Part shown: positions 17,114 through 24,126 of the stretch, one piece after another
Numbering within the stretch: the first letter of the stretch is position 1
How the letters are laid out: every line of letters starts with the position of its first letter
DNA from: Heliomarina baculiformis
Lineage (GTDB): Bacteria > Pseudomonadota > Alphaproteobacteria > Rhodobacterales > Rhodobacteraceae
Assembly: GCF_019966545.1 (NCBI RefSeq)
Contig: NZ_JAIMIC010000001.1
Location: 496,001 to 560,000, forward strand
Length of the DNA: 64,000 nucleotides
Direction: 5' to 3'
Translations under genes and position numbers: made by a program
The notes under the pieces: generated by a model
Told to the model about the DNA's origin: nothing
Database searches by the model: none
Seen by the model: only the letters and a program-made list of their open reading frames with translations

Positions 17114-18603
17114 ACCGGGCGGCCGTCCAGCGCGGCCACCGCGACGCTGGCCTGTTCTGTATCGTCAAAGGGCAAGATGTCGTCTCCTACGATCTGGCCG
17201 GTTTCATGGCCCTTGCCGGCGATCAGCAGCGCATCGCCCGGTTCGAGCATATCGACGCCGCGCAGAATCGCCTCGGCCCGGTCTGCGACCTCGGTCGCCT
17301 GCGGCGCCCCGTTCAGAACGGCGGCTCGGATCAGCGAGGGGTCTTCACTGCGCGGGTTGTCATCCGTGACGATGACGAGATCGGCATTTTCCGCCGCCGC
17401 GCGTCCCATTAGCGGGCGCTTTGCCGTGTCGCGGTCGCCGCCCGCGCCGATGATCGCAATGAGCCGACCCATCACGTGCGGGCGCATCGCGGAGAGTGCC
17501 GTGGCAATGGCATCCGGCGTATGAGCGAAATCGACAAAGACAGCCGCCCCGTTTTCACGGGTCGCGGCAAGCTGCATACGCCCCCGCACGGTGCGCAGGA
17601 AGGGCAACGTTTCAAAGACTTCTTCCGGATCATCGCCCGCCGCGATAGCCAGCCCGCAGGCGAGCAGCACGTTTTCCGCCTGAAAGCCGCCTATCAGACC
17701 AAGACGAACCTGATGCGGCCTCCCTTCCCAGGTAAAGCGGATGTTCTGCCCGGTGGCATCGAACTGCTGGTTCAAGAGGCTCAGATCGCCAATCGCGTGC
17801 CCTGTGGTGATGACCCGTTGGCCACGCGCGGCGGCGATGGCGCGCAATTCCACCCCGCGCGCATCGTCAAGGTTGATTACCGCGGTGCCGTCCTCGGGCA
17901 GAACGCGGCGGAACAATCCCGCCTTGGCGGCGAAATAATCATCAAAGCTCGCGTGGTAGTCGAGGTGGTCCTGCGAGAAATTGGTGAAGCCGGCCGCGAC
18001 AAGGCTGACCCCGTCAAGGCGACGCTGCTCGAGCCCGTGGCTCGACGCCTCCATCGCCGCATGGGTCACGCCATGCGCGGCTGCCTCGGCCAGCGCGCGG
18101 TGAAGCGTGATCGGCTCGGGCGTGGTATGGGCCAGCGGCGCGCTCCATGCGCCCTCGACGCCGGTGGTGCCAAGGTTGATCGCGCTGTGACCAAGTTCGG
18201 TCCAGATCTGACGCAGGAAATTGGTGACAGAGGTCTTGCCGTTGGTGCCGGTCACTGCGACCGTCGTGGCCGGTTGTCCCCCGAACCAAAGCGCCGATGT
18301 GTAGGCCAGCGTCTGGCGTGGGTCCTCGGCCACAATCAATGCAGCTTCCGACGCGGCCAGTTCCTCGGCGGCGATCCGCGCGCCCACCGCGTCGGTCAGA
18401 ATCGCATGGGCGCCCATGCGCAGTGCAAACTGGATGAATTCGCCCCCATGCACCTTGGTGCCCGGCAGTGCGGCAAAGAGATGGCCCTCTTTGACATCAC
18501 GGCTGTCAACGGAAAGTCCTGTGATTTCAGGGTCTCGGCCGCCACGTGCCGCAAGGGCAAGCTGGCTCAGGCGCTTGGCAGGCCTTTGGTCCGTTTTGCC
18601 CAT
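17110..18603 (-). CDS. murE: UDP-MurNAc-L-Ala-D-Glu--meso-diaminopimelate ligase
   Basis: Third Mur ligase, 497 residues. N-terminal GLSVDSRDVKEGHLFAALPG, P-loop VAVTGTNGKTSVTNFLRQIW, and the C-terminal substrate loop DDNPRSEDPSLI. The DNPR form of that loop marks meso-diaminopimelate rather than lysine as the substrate, as expected for a Gram-negative. It overlaps murF by four bases and follows ftsI by 17 bp. The start MGKTDQRPAKRLSQL looks right by family length. Confidence 0.96.
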   Translation of the reverse strand: MGKTDQRPAKRLSQLALAARGGRDPEITGLSVDSRDVKEGHLFAALPGTKVHGGEFIQFALRMGAHAILTDAVGARIAAEELAASEAALIVAEDPRQTLAYTSALWFGGQPATTVAVTGTNGKTSVTNFLRQIWTELGHSAINLGTTGVEGAWSAPLAHTTPEPITLHRALAEAAAHGVTHAAMEASSHGLEQRRLDGVSLVAAGFTNFSQDHLDYHASFDDYFAAKAGLFRRVLPEDGTAVINLDDARGVELRAIAAARGQRVITTGHAIGDLSLLNQQFDATGQNIRFTWEGRPHQVRLGLIGGFQAENVLLACGLAIAAGDDPEEVFETLPFLRTVRGRMQLAATRENGAAVFVDFAHTPDAIATALSAMRPHVMGRLIAIIGAGGDRDTAKRPLMGRAAAENADLVIVTDDNPRSEDPSLIRAAVLNGAPQATEVADRAEAILRGVDMLEPGDALLIAGKGHETGQIVGDDILPFDDTEQASVAVAALDGRPV

Positions 18604-18620
18604 GTTCCTGCCCTCTCTGC

Positions 18621-20405
18621 CTAGTTCGAGGTCAGGGTTATACCAGCCGCCGCGCGGGGTTCAATATCCGGTCTGAGGCCAAGGAGCGGTGCCACGCGGG
18701 CGATCATCTCGGCCGCCACGGGAACCGCCGTCCAGCCTGCCGTTCGGCGCGGTTCGGAGCCCGAGTTTTCCGACGGTTCGTCCAGCGTCACAATCAGCAC
18801 GTAACGCGGATCGTGCGCCGGGAACATGCTGGCAAAGGTTGCGATCACCTTGTCGTCGTAATAGCCGCCGCGCGGCTTGGGCTTGTCTGCCGTACCTGTT
18901 TTGCCCGCCACCGCATAGCCCGGCACATCGCCAAAGCTTGCCGTGCCTTCGGAAACCACCAGCCGCAGCATATTGCGCGAGGCGGCAGCGGTCTGGGGCG
19001 ACATCACCTGCGGCCCTTCCTGTGGCATATCCTGACGCAGCAGCGTGGGCGCGACATAGCGGCCGCCATTCGCAATCGCCGCATAGGCCGAGGCAAGGTG
19101 CATCGGGCTGGCCGAAAGGCCGTGACCATAGGAAATCGTCATCGCGGAAAGCTCGGACCAGTTCTTGGGCAAGAGCGGGCTGGCCCCCGAAGCCTCGACA
19201 ATCTCGAGCGGGGTCGGATCGAGAAAGCCGAGATGCGACAGGAACTCTCTCTGCCGATCCGCACCGATCTGCTGCGCGATGCGCGCCGTCCCGATGTTCG
19301 AAGATTTCACAATGATCTTTGTTACCGACAACTCCTTGCCGTAGTTATGAAAATCGCGAATGCGGAACTTACCCCAGCGCAGCGGGCCACGGGTGTCGAT
19401 CACCGTTTCGGGGCCGACCAGCCCCAGGTCCATCGCCTGTGCAACGGCAAAGATCTTGAAGGTCGAACCCAGTTCATACACCCCCTGAACGGCGCGGTTG
19501 AACAGCGGGCTGACCGACGGGTCAAAGCCCGAAGTGGGCGGCGCGGGACGGTCGTTGGGGTCGAAATCCGGCAGGCTCACCAGCGAGATCACCTCGCCCG
19601 TATGCACGTCCATCAGGATCGAGGTCGCGCCACGCGCGTTCATCAGCTTCATGCCGCCATAAAGAACGCGCTCGGCCGCCGCCTGCACGGTCAGGTCTAG
19701 CGACAGTGTCAGCGGCTTGCCGCCATTGGCCGGATCGCGGAGGTAATTGTCGAACTGCTTTTCGACCCCGGCCACGCCGATCACCTCGGCCGCGTCGACG
19801 CCTTCCTTGCCGAATGAGGCCCCGCCCAGCACATGGGCCGCGAGCGAACCATTGGGATAAAGACGCATTTCGCGCGGGCCGAACAACAGCCCCGGATCGC
19901 CGATATCATGCACTGCCTGCTTTTGTTCGGGGCTGATTTTCTTCTTGATCCACACGAACTTGCGCTTGCCGGTGAAATCCTTGATCAGCCGGTCGCGATC
20001 CAGATCGGGAAAGATTTTGACCAGGCCCTCAGCGGCCGAAAGCGGATCGACCATAAACGGCGGCTGGGCATAGAGCGAATGCGTTTCGAAATTGGTTGCG
20101 AGGATGCGGCCTTCGCGGTCGACGATGTCGCCCCGTTGCGCCGCGATCGGCGTGCCGATGGCACTTGCCAATGGTTCCTCGGCCTCGGACACGGAAAGCA
20201 GACCCATTCGTCCGCCGATAACCGTAAAGGCGCAGAAAAAGAACATGCCAAGGACCAGCAGACGCCCCTCGGCCCGGCTGCGCGCCTTGTCCTGCATTTC
20301 GGCGTGACGGTGACGCAGGTTCTCACGCATGATCGCGTCCGGGTTTTCACCATTGGCGCGGGCGGAAAGGATGCGTGCAAGCGGGCGTAGGGGGGTGCGG
20401 ATCAT
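18621..20405 (-). CDS. ftsI: Septal D,D-transpeptidase FtsI (PBP3)
   Basis: Class B penicillin-binding protein of 594 residues that cross-links septal peptidoglycan with FtsW. A cytoplasmic Arg-rich N terminus and one membrane anchor (about LLVLGMFFFCAFTVIGGRMGL) are followed by the dimerisation domain and the transpeptidase domain. The active-site motifs are GSTFKIF (SxxK), SSN and KTGTADK. The start overlaps the ftsL stop by four bases. Confidence 0.96.
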   Translation of the reverse strand: MIRTPLRPLARILSARANGENPDAIMRENLRHRHAEMQDKARSRAEGRLLVLGMFFFCAFTVIGGRMGLLSVSEAEEPLASAIGTPIAAQRGDIVDREGRILATNFETHSLYAQPPFMVDPLSAAEGLVKIFPDLDRDRLIKDFTGKRKFVWIKKKISPEQKQAVHDIGDPGLLFGPREMRLYPNGSLAAHVLGGASFGKEGVDAAEVIGVAGVEKQFDNYLRDPANGGKPLTLSLDLTVQAAAERVLYGGMKLMNARGATSILMDVHTGEVISLVSLPDFDPNDRPAPPTSGFDPSVSPLFNRAVQGVYELGSTFKIFAVAQAMDLGLVGPETVIDTRGPLRWGKFRIRDFHNYGKELSVTKIIVKSSNIGTARIAQQIGADRQREFLSHLGFLDPTPLEIVEASGASPLLPKNWSELSAMTISYGHGLSASPMHLASAYAAIANGGRYVAPTLLRQDMPQEGPQVMSPQTAAASRNMLRLVVSEGTASFGDVPGYAVAGKTGTADKPKPRGGYYDDKVIATFASMFPAHDPRYVLIVTLDEPSENSGSEPRRTAGWTAVPVAAEMIARVAPLLGLRPDIEPRAAAGITLTSN

Positions 20406-20752
20406 GGCTCCTGCTCTCCTGCCATGGTGGAGACATCAATCGGGTTGGTGATTGGCAACAGCGGCTCGGGCGGATAGCTGACCTCGTCCACGCGACCGAA
20501 CTGGTCGGGGCGCAGGGGCAGCAGGCCGAGACGGTCGAAATTCAGCTCTGCTAACTCCAATAAGCGGTTCGGACGGTTGAGATAGGCCCACTCCGCGCGC
20601 AGCACGCTCAGACGCACCTGCGCGGCACCGATCTGGTGCTGAAGCCGCTGCGTATCCTTCAGGACCTGCTGTGTGGCGTAGTTCTCCCGGTAGGCCCAGA
20701 ATGCCAGCGCAAAAACCAGCAGCACGGTAAAGACGTAGATCAGGCTTTTCAT
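20402..20752 (-). CDS. ftsL: Cell division protein FtsL
   Basis: Small bitopic divisome protein of 116 residues: a short cytoplasmic start, one membrane helix ([18 protein letters not shown]), then a periplasmic coiled coil ([29 protein letters not shown]) that ends in an NRLLELA segment. Sequence conservation in this family is low, so the call leans on architecture and on its place between rsmH and ftsI, with four-base overlaps at both ends. Confidence 0.9.
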   Translation of the reverse strand: MKSLIYVFTVLLVFALAFWAYRENYATQQVLKDTQRLQHQIGAAQVRLSVLRAEWAYLNRPNRLLELAELNFDRLGLLPLRPDQFGRVDEVSYPPEPLLPITNPIDVSTMAGEQEP

Positions 20753-21744
20753 CTGCGGGCCTCCCTGAGTTGCGGCATCCCAAGTTCATTCGCGTCGATT
20801 TTCCCCGCCGGCGCATCGGTGCGCACCGCGACCCGCAGCTTGGCAGAGCGGGAACGCGGATTTTCGGCCAGTTCCTCATCGTCGGCCGCGATGGCCTTGC
20901 GACTGGTGAGCGTGAATTGCGGGGCATCTTCCTCGGCGGCGGGGGCATAGCGGTTGGCATTCCCTGTCTTGCCCGCGCGCGCGGTCAGAAAGCGTTTCAC
21001 CATTCGATCCTCGACCGAATGAAAGGACACGACGGCAAGTTTGCCGCCCGGTTTCAACGCCCGCTCGGCGGCCATAAGGCCCTGATACAATTCGCCATAT
21101 TCATCATTCACCGCGATGCGAAGCGCCTGAAAGCTGCGCGTTGCCGGGTGCGACTGGCCGGGCTTGGCGCGCGGCAGGCAGGATTCAATGAGCTTTGCGA
21201 GGCGAAGCGTCGCCGTGATCGGCTCTTCCTCGCGCGCTTTCACGATGGCGCGGGCAATGCGGCGGCTTGCGCGTTCCTCGCCGTAGCGAAACAGGATGTC
21301 GGCGATATCCTCTTCGGCCGCGCCGTTCACCAGATCGGCAGCGCTCGGGCCGTCCTGCGACATGCGCATGTCGAGCGGGCCGTCCTTCATGAAGGAAAAG
21401 CCCCGTTCAGCCTGATCGAGCTGCATCGAGGAGACGCCTAGATCGAGCACGATACCGTCAAGGTCGCTGGCATATTCATCCATGCGCGAAAACACACCGG
21501 GCTGCATCACCAGCCGGTCGCCATACTCGCCCGCCCAGCCCTGGGCCATTTCAAAGGCCAGCGGATCGCGGTCGACGCCGATCACCTTGTCGGCCCCGGC
21601 CTCGAGCAATCCGCGCGTATAGCCACCCGCCCCGAACGTGCCATCCAGCCAGACGCCTGTCACCGGCGCCACTGCGGCCAGCAAGGGGCGCAGCAGCACG
21701 GGAACGTGGGGTTTGTCAGGATCGTGAGCGTCGTCCTGAGTCAT
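20749..21744 (-). CDS. rsmH: 16S rRNA (cytosine(1402)-N(4))-methyltransferase RsmH
   Basis: SAM-dependent methyltransferase acting on C1402 of 16S rRNA. 331 residues with [15 protein letters not shown], the SAM-binding [44 protein letters not shown] and [15 protein letters not shown]. The ATG at 21744, four bases after the mraZ stop with AGGG upstream, is preferred over the in-frame start at 21783, which would lie inside mraZ. Second gene of the dcw operon. Confidence 0.96.
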   Translation of the reverse strand: MTQDDAHDPDKPHVPVLLRPLLAAVAPVTGVWLDGTFGAGGYTRGLLEAGADKVIGVDRDPLAFEMAQGWAGEYGDRLVMQPGVFSRMDEYASDLDGIVLDLGVSSMQLDQAERGFSFMKDGPLDMRMSQDGPSAADLVNGAAEEDIADILFRYGEERASRRIARAIVKAREEEPITATLRLAKLIESCLPRAKPGQSHPATRSFQALRIAVNDEYGELYQGLMAAERALKPGGKLAVVSFHSVEDRMVKRFLTARAGKTGNANRYAPAAEEDAPQFTLTSRKAIAADDEELAENPRSRSAKLRVAVRTDAPAGKIDANELGMPQLREARR

Positions 21745-21748
21745 GGCG

Positions 21749-22261
21749 TCACCCTGCCTCTGGCGCGGCGGGGGCGGCGTCAAGATACATCATGATATCA
21801 AAGTCTTCGGGCATCTCGTCGAGAACCGCCTCGGCCTTGGCCTTGTCGGCCTCGTAATCCTCGGGCTTCCAGATCTGAAAGGTGTCGCCTGCGCCTGCAA
21901 AGACCGCCATGTCATCAAGACCGATCTTGTTGCGCAGCTTGGCGGGCAGCACCAGACGGCCGGTTTCGTCTACCGTCATCGGGTGGCTCTGGCGATGAAA
22001 CAGGGTCTCCATCATCCGCCGGGGCACAGAGCCGCGCGGCAGGGCGTCGATCTTGGCATCGACTTCTTCGATGGCTTCCATCGTATAGCATTCAAGATAA
22101 TTGCGGCGGTGATCGCCATAGACCACGACAAGCTGCGGGTTCTGACCCGACTGCCAGTCAGGATCACCGGCTTCGAGCACACGACGAAACAGGGCGGGGA
22201 TGGACACCCTACCCTTCGTATCGACCTTGTGCTCGCTTTCGCCTCTGAACCTGCGGCTCAC
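21749..22261 (-). CDS. mraZ: Transcriptional regulator MraZ
   Basis: DNA-binding repressor of the dcw operon; oligomeric ring of doubled SpoVT/AbrB-like domains. In 170 residues both half-repeats are visible: [20 protein letters not shown] near the start and [20 protein letters not shown] in the middle. The start is a GTG with GGACAGGG upstream. MraZ normally binds direct TGGGA-type repeats ahead of its own gene, and such repeats are present at 22849-22897. First gene of the cluster, with a long structured leader. Confidence 0.96.
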   Translation of the reverse strand: MSRRFRGESEHKVDTKGRVSIPALFRRVLEAGDPDWQSGQNPQLVVVYGDHRRNYLECYTMEAIEEVDAKIDALPRGSVPRRMMETLFHRQSHPMTVDETGRLVLPAKLRNKIGLDDMAVFAGAGDTFQIWKPEDYEADKAKAEAVLDEMPEDFDIMMYLDAAPAAPEAG

Positions 22262-22305
22262 CTGCCCTGTCCTTTACACACGCTCCCGCGTCACATTCCG
22301 TTCCC

Positions 22306-22354
22306 CAGAAATGAGAAACGGCGGGTTGATCCGCTGCCACCGATCAACCCGCCG
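22306..22354 (-). terminator. Intrinsic terminator in the mraZ leader
   Basis: On the minus strand a perfect 13-bp stem (22319-22331 with 22342-22354, arm CGGCGGGTTGATC) closes a 10-nt loop and is followed by TTTCTCATTTC. It sits about 45 nt before the mraZ start, so it would stop part of the leader transcription before mraZ. This is the position of the terminator that forms the 3' end of UpsM in R. sphaeroides. Confidence 0.75.
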
Positions 22355-22495
22355 CCCTCGTCCCGCCTAGCGGGGGGTGTCCAGCTGCGCGCGCCACCTG
22401 GGGGGATGTCTGCTCGCCCGCGCGCCGGATCCTTTGGTCTGATGAAGGCGTATGGCCTGTATGAAACCTGCTTATTTTTAGCTTCGGGGTCGTTT
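22306..22495 (-). ncRNA. UpsM-like leader small RNA upstream of mraZ
   Basis: In Rhodobacter sphaeroides the dcw cluster has an unusually long 5' leader from which the roughly 200-nt sRNA UpsM arises by termination before mraZ. Here the terminator is clear and the leader is rich in stems (CCCGC-TAG-GCGGG and others). A minus-strand TTGTCA (22532-22527) with CATAGG or CCCATA 17-19 bp on could serve as promoter. That would give an RNA of about 190 nt. The 3' end is well supported; the 5' end and promoter are guesses. Confidence 0.5.
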
Positions 22496-22714
22496 GGTGC
22501 CCCTATGGGTGTTCGTCTTCATCCGATGACAAAGGGATGCCATGGGAATTCATGGAAATCAACAGTTTTGTTTGGGAAGTGAGACGCAAACAGCACCAAC
22601 GAGGGGCAAAATTTGCCCTTGAAAACAAGAGATGCTGCTCTTTTGGCACAACATATAGTGGAAACGGAGCAGCAACACGGACTATTGTGTGGAAGAGAGC
22701 GAAGTGAAAATTTA

Positions 22715-22729
22715 TCCCGTAATTTCCCA
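22715..22729 (-). promoter_or_regulatory. Secondary MraZ-box-like pair
   Basis: Minus-strand TGGGA-AATTA-CGGGA, two near-consensus units at the 10-bp period seen in the main MraZ box cluster about 120-180 bp further upstream. One mismatch in the second unit. A possible auxiliary site; could be chance. Confidence 0.35.
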
Positions 22730-22848
22730 GATTTTTTCAGTTCTCACGTCGAAACGCCCGATGTTCGCAAATTGTTCCTGACCTGCAAAGAAATTTTCCA
22801 AAGAAAGGCCGCGAAAAATCCGGAGTGAAGAGAGCGGCATTCCACTTT

Positions 22849-22897
22849 GCCCAAGCATGTCCCATGGTTTCCCACGGCTCCATCCCATGATTTCCCA
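22849..22897 (-). promoter_or_regulatory. MraZ box cluster upstream of the dcw operon
   Basis: On the minus strand TGGGA occurs at 22893-22897, 22883-22887, 22870-22874 and 22860-22864, with a fifth imperfect TGGGC at 22849-22853. Spacings are 10, 13, 10 and 11 bp, and the unit TGGGAAAYCATGGGA appears twice. This matches the TGGGN-N5 direct repeats bound by MraZ. It lies about 590-640 bp before the mraZ start, much farther than in E. coli, so either the main promoter is that far away or the boxes act at a distance. Confidence 0.75.
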
Positions 22898-22982
22898 AGA
22901 GAGCGATCCTTTTCGTCCGCGCCCGCGCGAACGGTGATCTCCTCCGACAGAACCTCACGCGATCCATACGAAAACACTTTCA

Positions 22983-23049
22983 GGAATCACCCTTAAAGAA
23001 AAGAAAGTGATTCCCCTTTTTCGGAGAATTCGAATCGTCCCAGCGATTC
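22983..23049. promoter_or_regulatory. Cluster of four GANTC sites within inverted repeats
   Basis: GAATC at 22984 and 23032 and GATTC at 23009 and 23045 give four GANTC (CcrM methylation) sites in 66 bp. They form mirrored pairs: GGAATCAC (22983-22990) with GTGATTCC (23007-23014), and CGAATCG with CGATTCC. They lie just upstream of the MraZ boxes. In alphaproteobacteria such sites tie promoter activity to replication; that role here is inferred. Confidence 0.45.
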
Positions 23050-23084
23050 CGGCAGATCGCCAGCTCAGAACCTTACCAAATGAC

Positions 23085-23142
23085 TGACGTCACTCAACGC
23101 TACGTAAAGATGACTCATCTGCACAATTTTTACGCGCGTAAA
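23085..23142. promoter_or_regulatory. Two short palindromes, TGACGTCA and TTTACGCGCGTAAA
   Basis: TGACGTCA at 23085-23092, within a looser TGACTGACGTCACTCA, and a perfect 14-bp palindrome TTTACGCGCGTAAA at 23129-23142. Both lie in the gene-free region between the dcw leader and the small-RNA array. They look like protein-binding sites; no regulator is identified. Confidence 0.3.
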
Positions 23143-23185
23143 GCCGCTTTGACCGGAATATCGGCACCTTCGAAACATCGCTAAC

Positions 23186-23215
23186 AGTGTTGACCGGTCA
23201 ACACTTAGCCTATCC
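23186..23215 (+). promoter_or_regulatory. 20-bp palindrome overlapping a heat-shock-like promoter
   Basis: AGTGTTGACCGGTCAACACT (23186-23205) is a perfect palindrome; a half-site TTGACCGG also occurs at 23149-23156. The TTGACC within it, followed after 13 bp by CCTATCC (23209-23215), resembles the RpoH-type pattern of alphaproteobacteria (TTGAA...CYTATNT). It would start transcription near 23222, ahead of the small-RNA array. CcsR RNAs of R. sphaeroides are RpoH-dependent, which fits; the promoter call is inference. Confidence 0.4.
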
Positions 23216-23228
23216 ATGCATTTGCTGC

Positions 23229-23294
23229 ATGGCAGCATTGAAAAAGGGTGCGGTTGTGCAGGCGCAGCAATTTGCTAAATTGGTTTCAAGTTAA
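23229..23294 (+). CDS. Possible 21-residue small ORF ahead of the small-RNA array
   Basis: ATG at 23229 to TAA at 23294 encodes MAALKKGAVVQAQQFAKLVSS, a small, basic, amphipathic-looking peptide. It begins a few bases after the predicted start of the array transcript and ends about 40 nt before the first hairpin. In R. sphaeroides the CcsR RNAs are co-transcribed with a small DUF1127 gene (ccaF1); no DUF1127 protein is visible here. The ATG lies in a TGCTGC-ATG-GCAGCA inverted repeat (23223-23237). A frame this short can arise by chance. Confidence 0.25.
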   Translation: MAALKKGAVVQAQQFAKLVSS

Positions 23295-23335
23295 GGCGCT
23301 AGCAACAACGGCACCTTAAAAAGAAACAACGGATC

Positions 23336-23412
23336 AGGTCCTCCTCTCCTCCTCCCTGGAGGGTCTGTATTTAGCGGCGGCATCACTCTCCTCCCCGATG
23401 TCGCCGCCTTTT
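23336..23412 (+). ncRNA. Cuckoo/CcsR-type small RNA, unit 1
   Basis: Two hairpins in tandem. The first pairs AGGTCCTCC (23336-23344) with GGAGGGTCT (23358-23366) around a pyrimidine loop TCTCCTCCTCCCT. The second pairs GCGGCGGCATC (23374-23384) with GATGTCGCCGC (23397-23407) around a loop containing CTCCTCCCC, then C and TTTT. CCUCCUCCC-type loops can pair with Shine-Dalgarno sequences. Most diverged of the four units. Confidence 0.7.
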
Positions 23413-23435
23413 ATAACCGGCCTTACGGCCAAAAG

Positions 23436-23520
23436 ATGCACCTGCGACCGCTCCTCCCTGTGTCGTAGGTGATGCAAGAGAGCGGCGACATCATCCTCCT
23501 CCCCGATGTCGCCGCCTTTT
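23436..23520 (+). ncRNA. Cuckoo/CcsR-type small RNA, unit 2
   Basis: Hairpin 1 pairs ACCTGCGAC (23440-23448) with GTCGTAGGT (23462-23470), loop CGCTCCTCCCTGT. Hairpin 2 pairs GCGGCGACATC (23482-23492) with GATGTCGCCGC (23505-23515), loop with CCTCCTCCCC, then C and TTTT. The arms of hairpin 1 differ from those in units 3 and 4 but still pair, so the stem is conserved rather than the sequence. Confidence 0.78.
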
Positions 23521-23551
23521 GACCCCAGGTCTCCGGACCTGACCGGAATTC

Positions 23552-23632
23552 GTCTGTGGCCGCTCCTCCCTGTGCCGCAGATGATGCAAGAGCGCGGCGA
23601 CATCATCCTCCTCCCCGATGTCGCCGCCTTTT
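23552..23632 (+). ncRNA. Cuckoo/CcsR-type small RNA, unit 3
   Basis: Hairpin 1 pairs GTCTGTGGC (23552-23560) with GCCGCAGAT (23574-23582) around CGCTCCTCCCTGT. Hairpin 2 pairs GCGGCGACATC (23594-23604) with GATGTCGCCGC (23617-23627) around ATCCTCCTCCCC, then C and TTTT. Preceded by GGAATTC, as is unit 4. Confidence 0.78.
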
Positions 23633-23668
23633 GATCCCCCGGCAAACCCGGACCGAAATTAGGAATTC

Positions 23669-23752
23669 GTCTGTGACCGCTCCTCCCTGTGTCGCAGATG
23701 ATGCAAGAGCGCGGCGACATCATCCTCCTCCCGATGTCGCCGCCTTTTTTTT
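23669..23752 (+). ncRNA. Cuckoo/CcsR-type small RNA, unit 4 with strong terminator
   Basis: Hairpin 1 pairs GTCTGTGAC (23669-23677) with GTCGCAGAT (23691-23699) around CGCTCCTCCCTGT. Hairpin 2 pairs GCGGCGACATC (23711-23721) with GATGTCGCCGC (23733-23743) around ATCCTCCTCCC. It is followed by a run of eight T, longer than in the other units, so this is probably the final terminator of the array. Confidence 0.8.
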
Positions 23753-23911
23753 GCGTCCAAGAATATACTTAGCCTTACATGGTCTATCGTTGGTTAGCAT
23801 GCCGTTTTAGGCGTGATCTTCGCTAACAATCTGCCTGCTCCCTGCCCTTCCCGGCGGCACGATTGCAGGATCGTGGTGTACGCAAAATGGGCCAAAAACG
23901 CCGGGCACCTC

Positions 23912-23940
23912 CTGTGCACCATCTGTACACCCCCTGTACA
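23912..23940. repeat. Three CTGTRCA direct repeats at 11-bp spacing
   Basis: CTGTGCA (23912-23918), CTGTACA (23923-23929) and CTGTACA (23934-23940) recur every 11 bp, one helical turn, about 190 bp ahead of the secreted protein/STAND kinase cassette. The rest of 23753-24126 shows no gene. Possible operator for that cassette. Confidence 0.4.
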
Positions 23941-24050
23941 TCGCGGGTGCAGCCGCGAGCATGTTTCCCATACCGTCCCATTACCGGACATACCTTATGA
24001 AAAGCCGGTGCTTCAGCCCTGCGTGCTTGCAAGCCGCAATAAACTGGATG

Positions 24051-24079
24051 TTGAGCGCGTTTCACGCTAGAGTTGTTAA
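24051..24079 (+). promoter_or_regulatory. Candidate promoter of the secreted-protein/STAND cassette
   Basis: TTGAGC (24051-24056), a 17-bp spacer and TGTTAA (24074-24079), a fair sigma-70-like -35 with a weak -10, placed about 50 bp before the ATG at 24127. No other better candidate was seen in the preceding 300 bp. Confidence 0.3.
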
Positions 24080-24126
24080 CACCACACTCGCGGCACTTGT
24101 TCAGACCGATCAAGGATCGAAACAAC

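Noticed and set aside
22443-22600. Plus-strand MraZ-like TGGGA near 22543-22575
   Set aside because: Single copies in the wrong orientation without the 10-bp period.
23334-23810. Open frames through the repeat array; also considered as a CRISPR array
   Set aside because: The repeats are structured RNA units with terminators, about 104-117 bp apart with non-unique spacers, and no cas genes; the encoded peptides are just repeats of RSGHRRIP-like strings.
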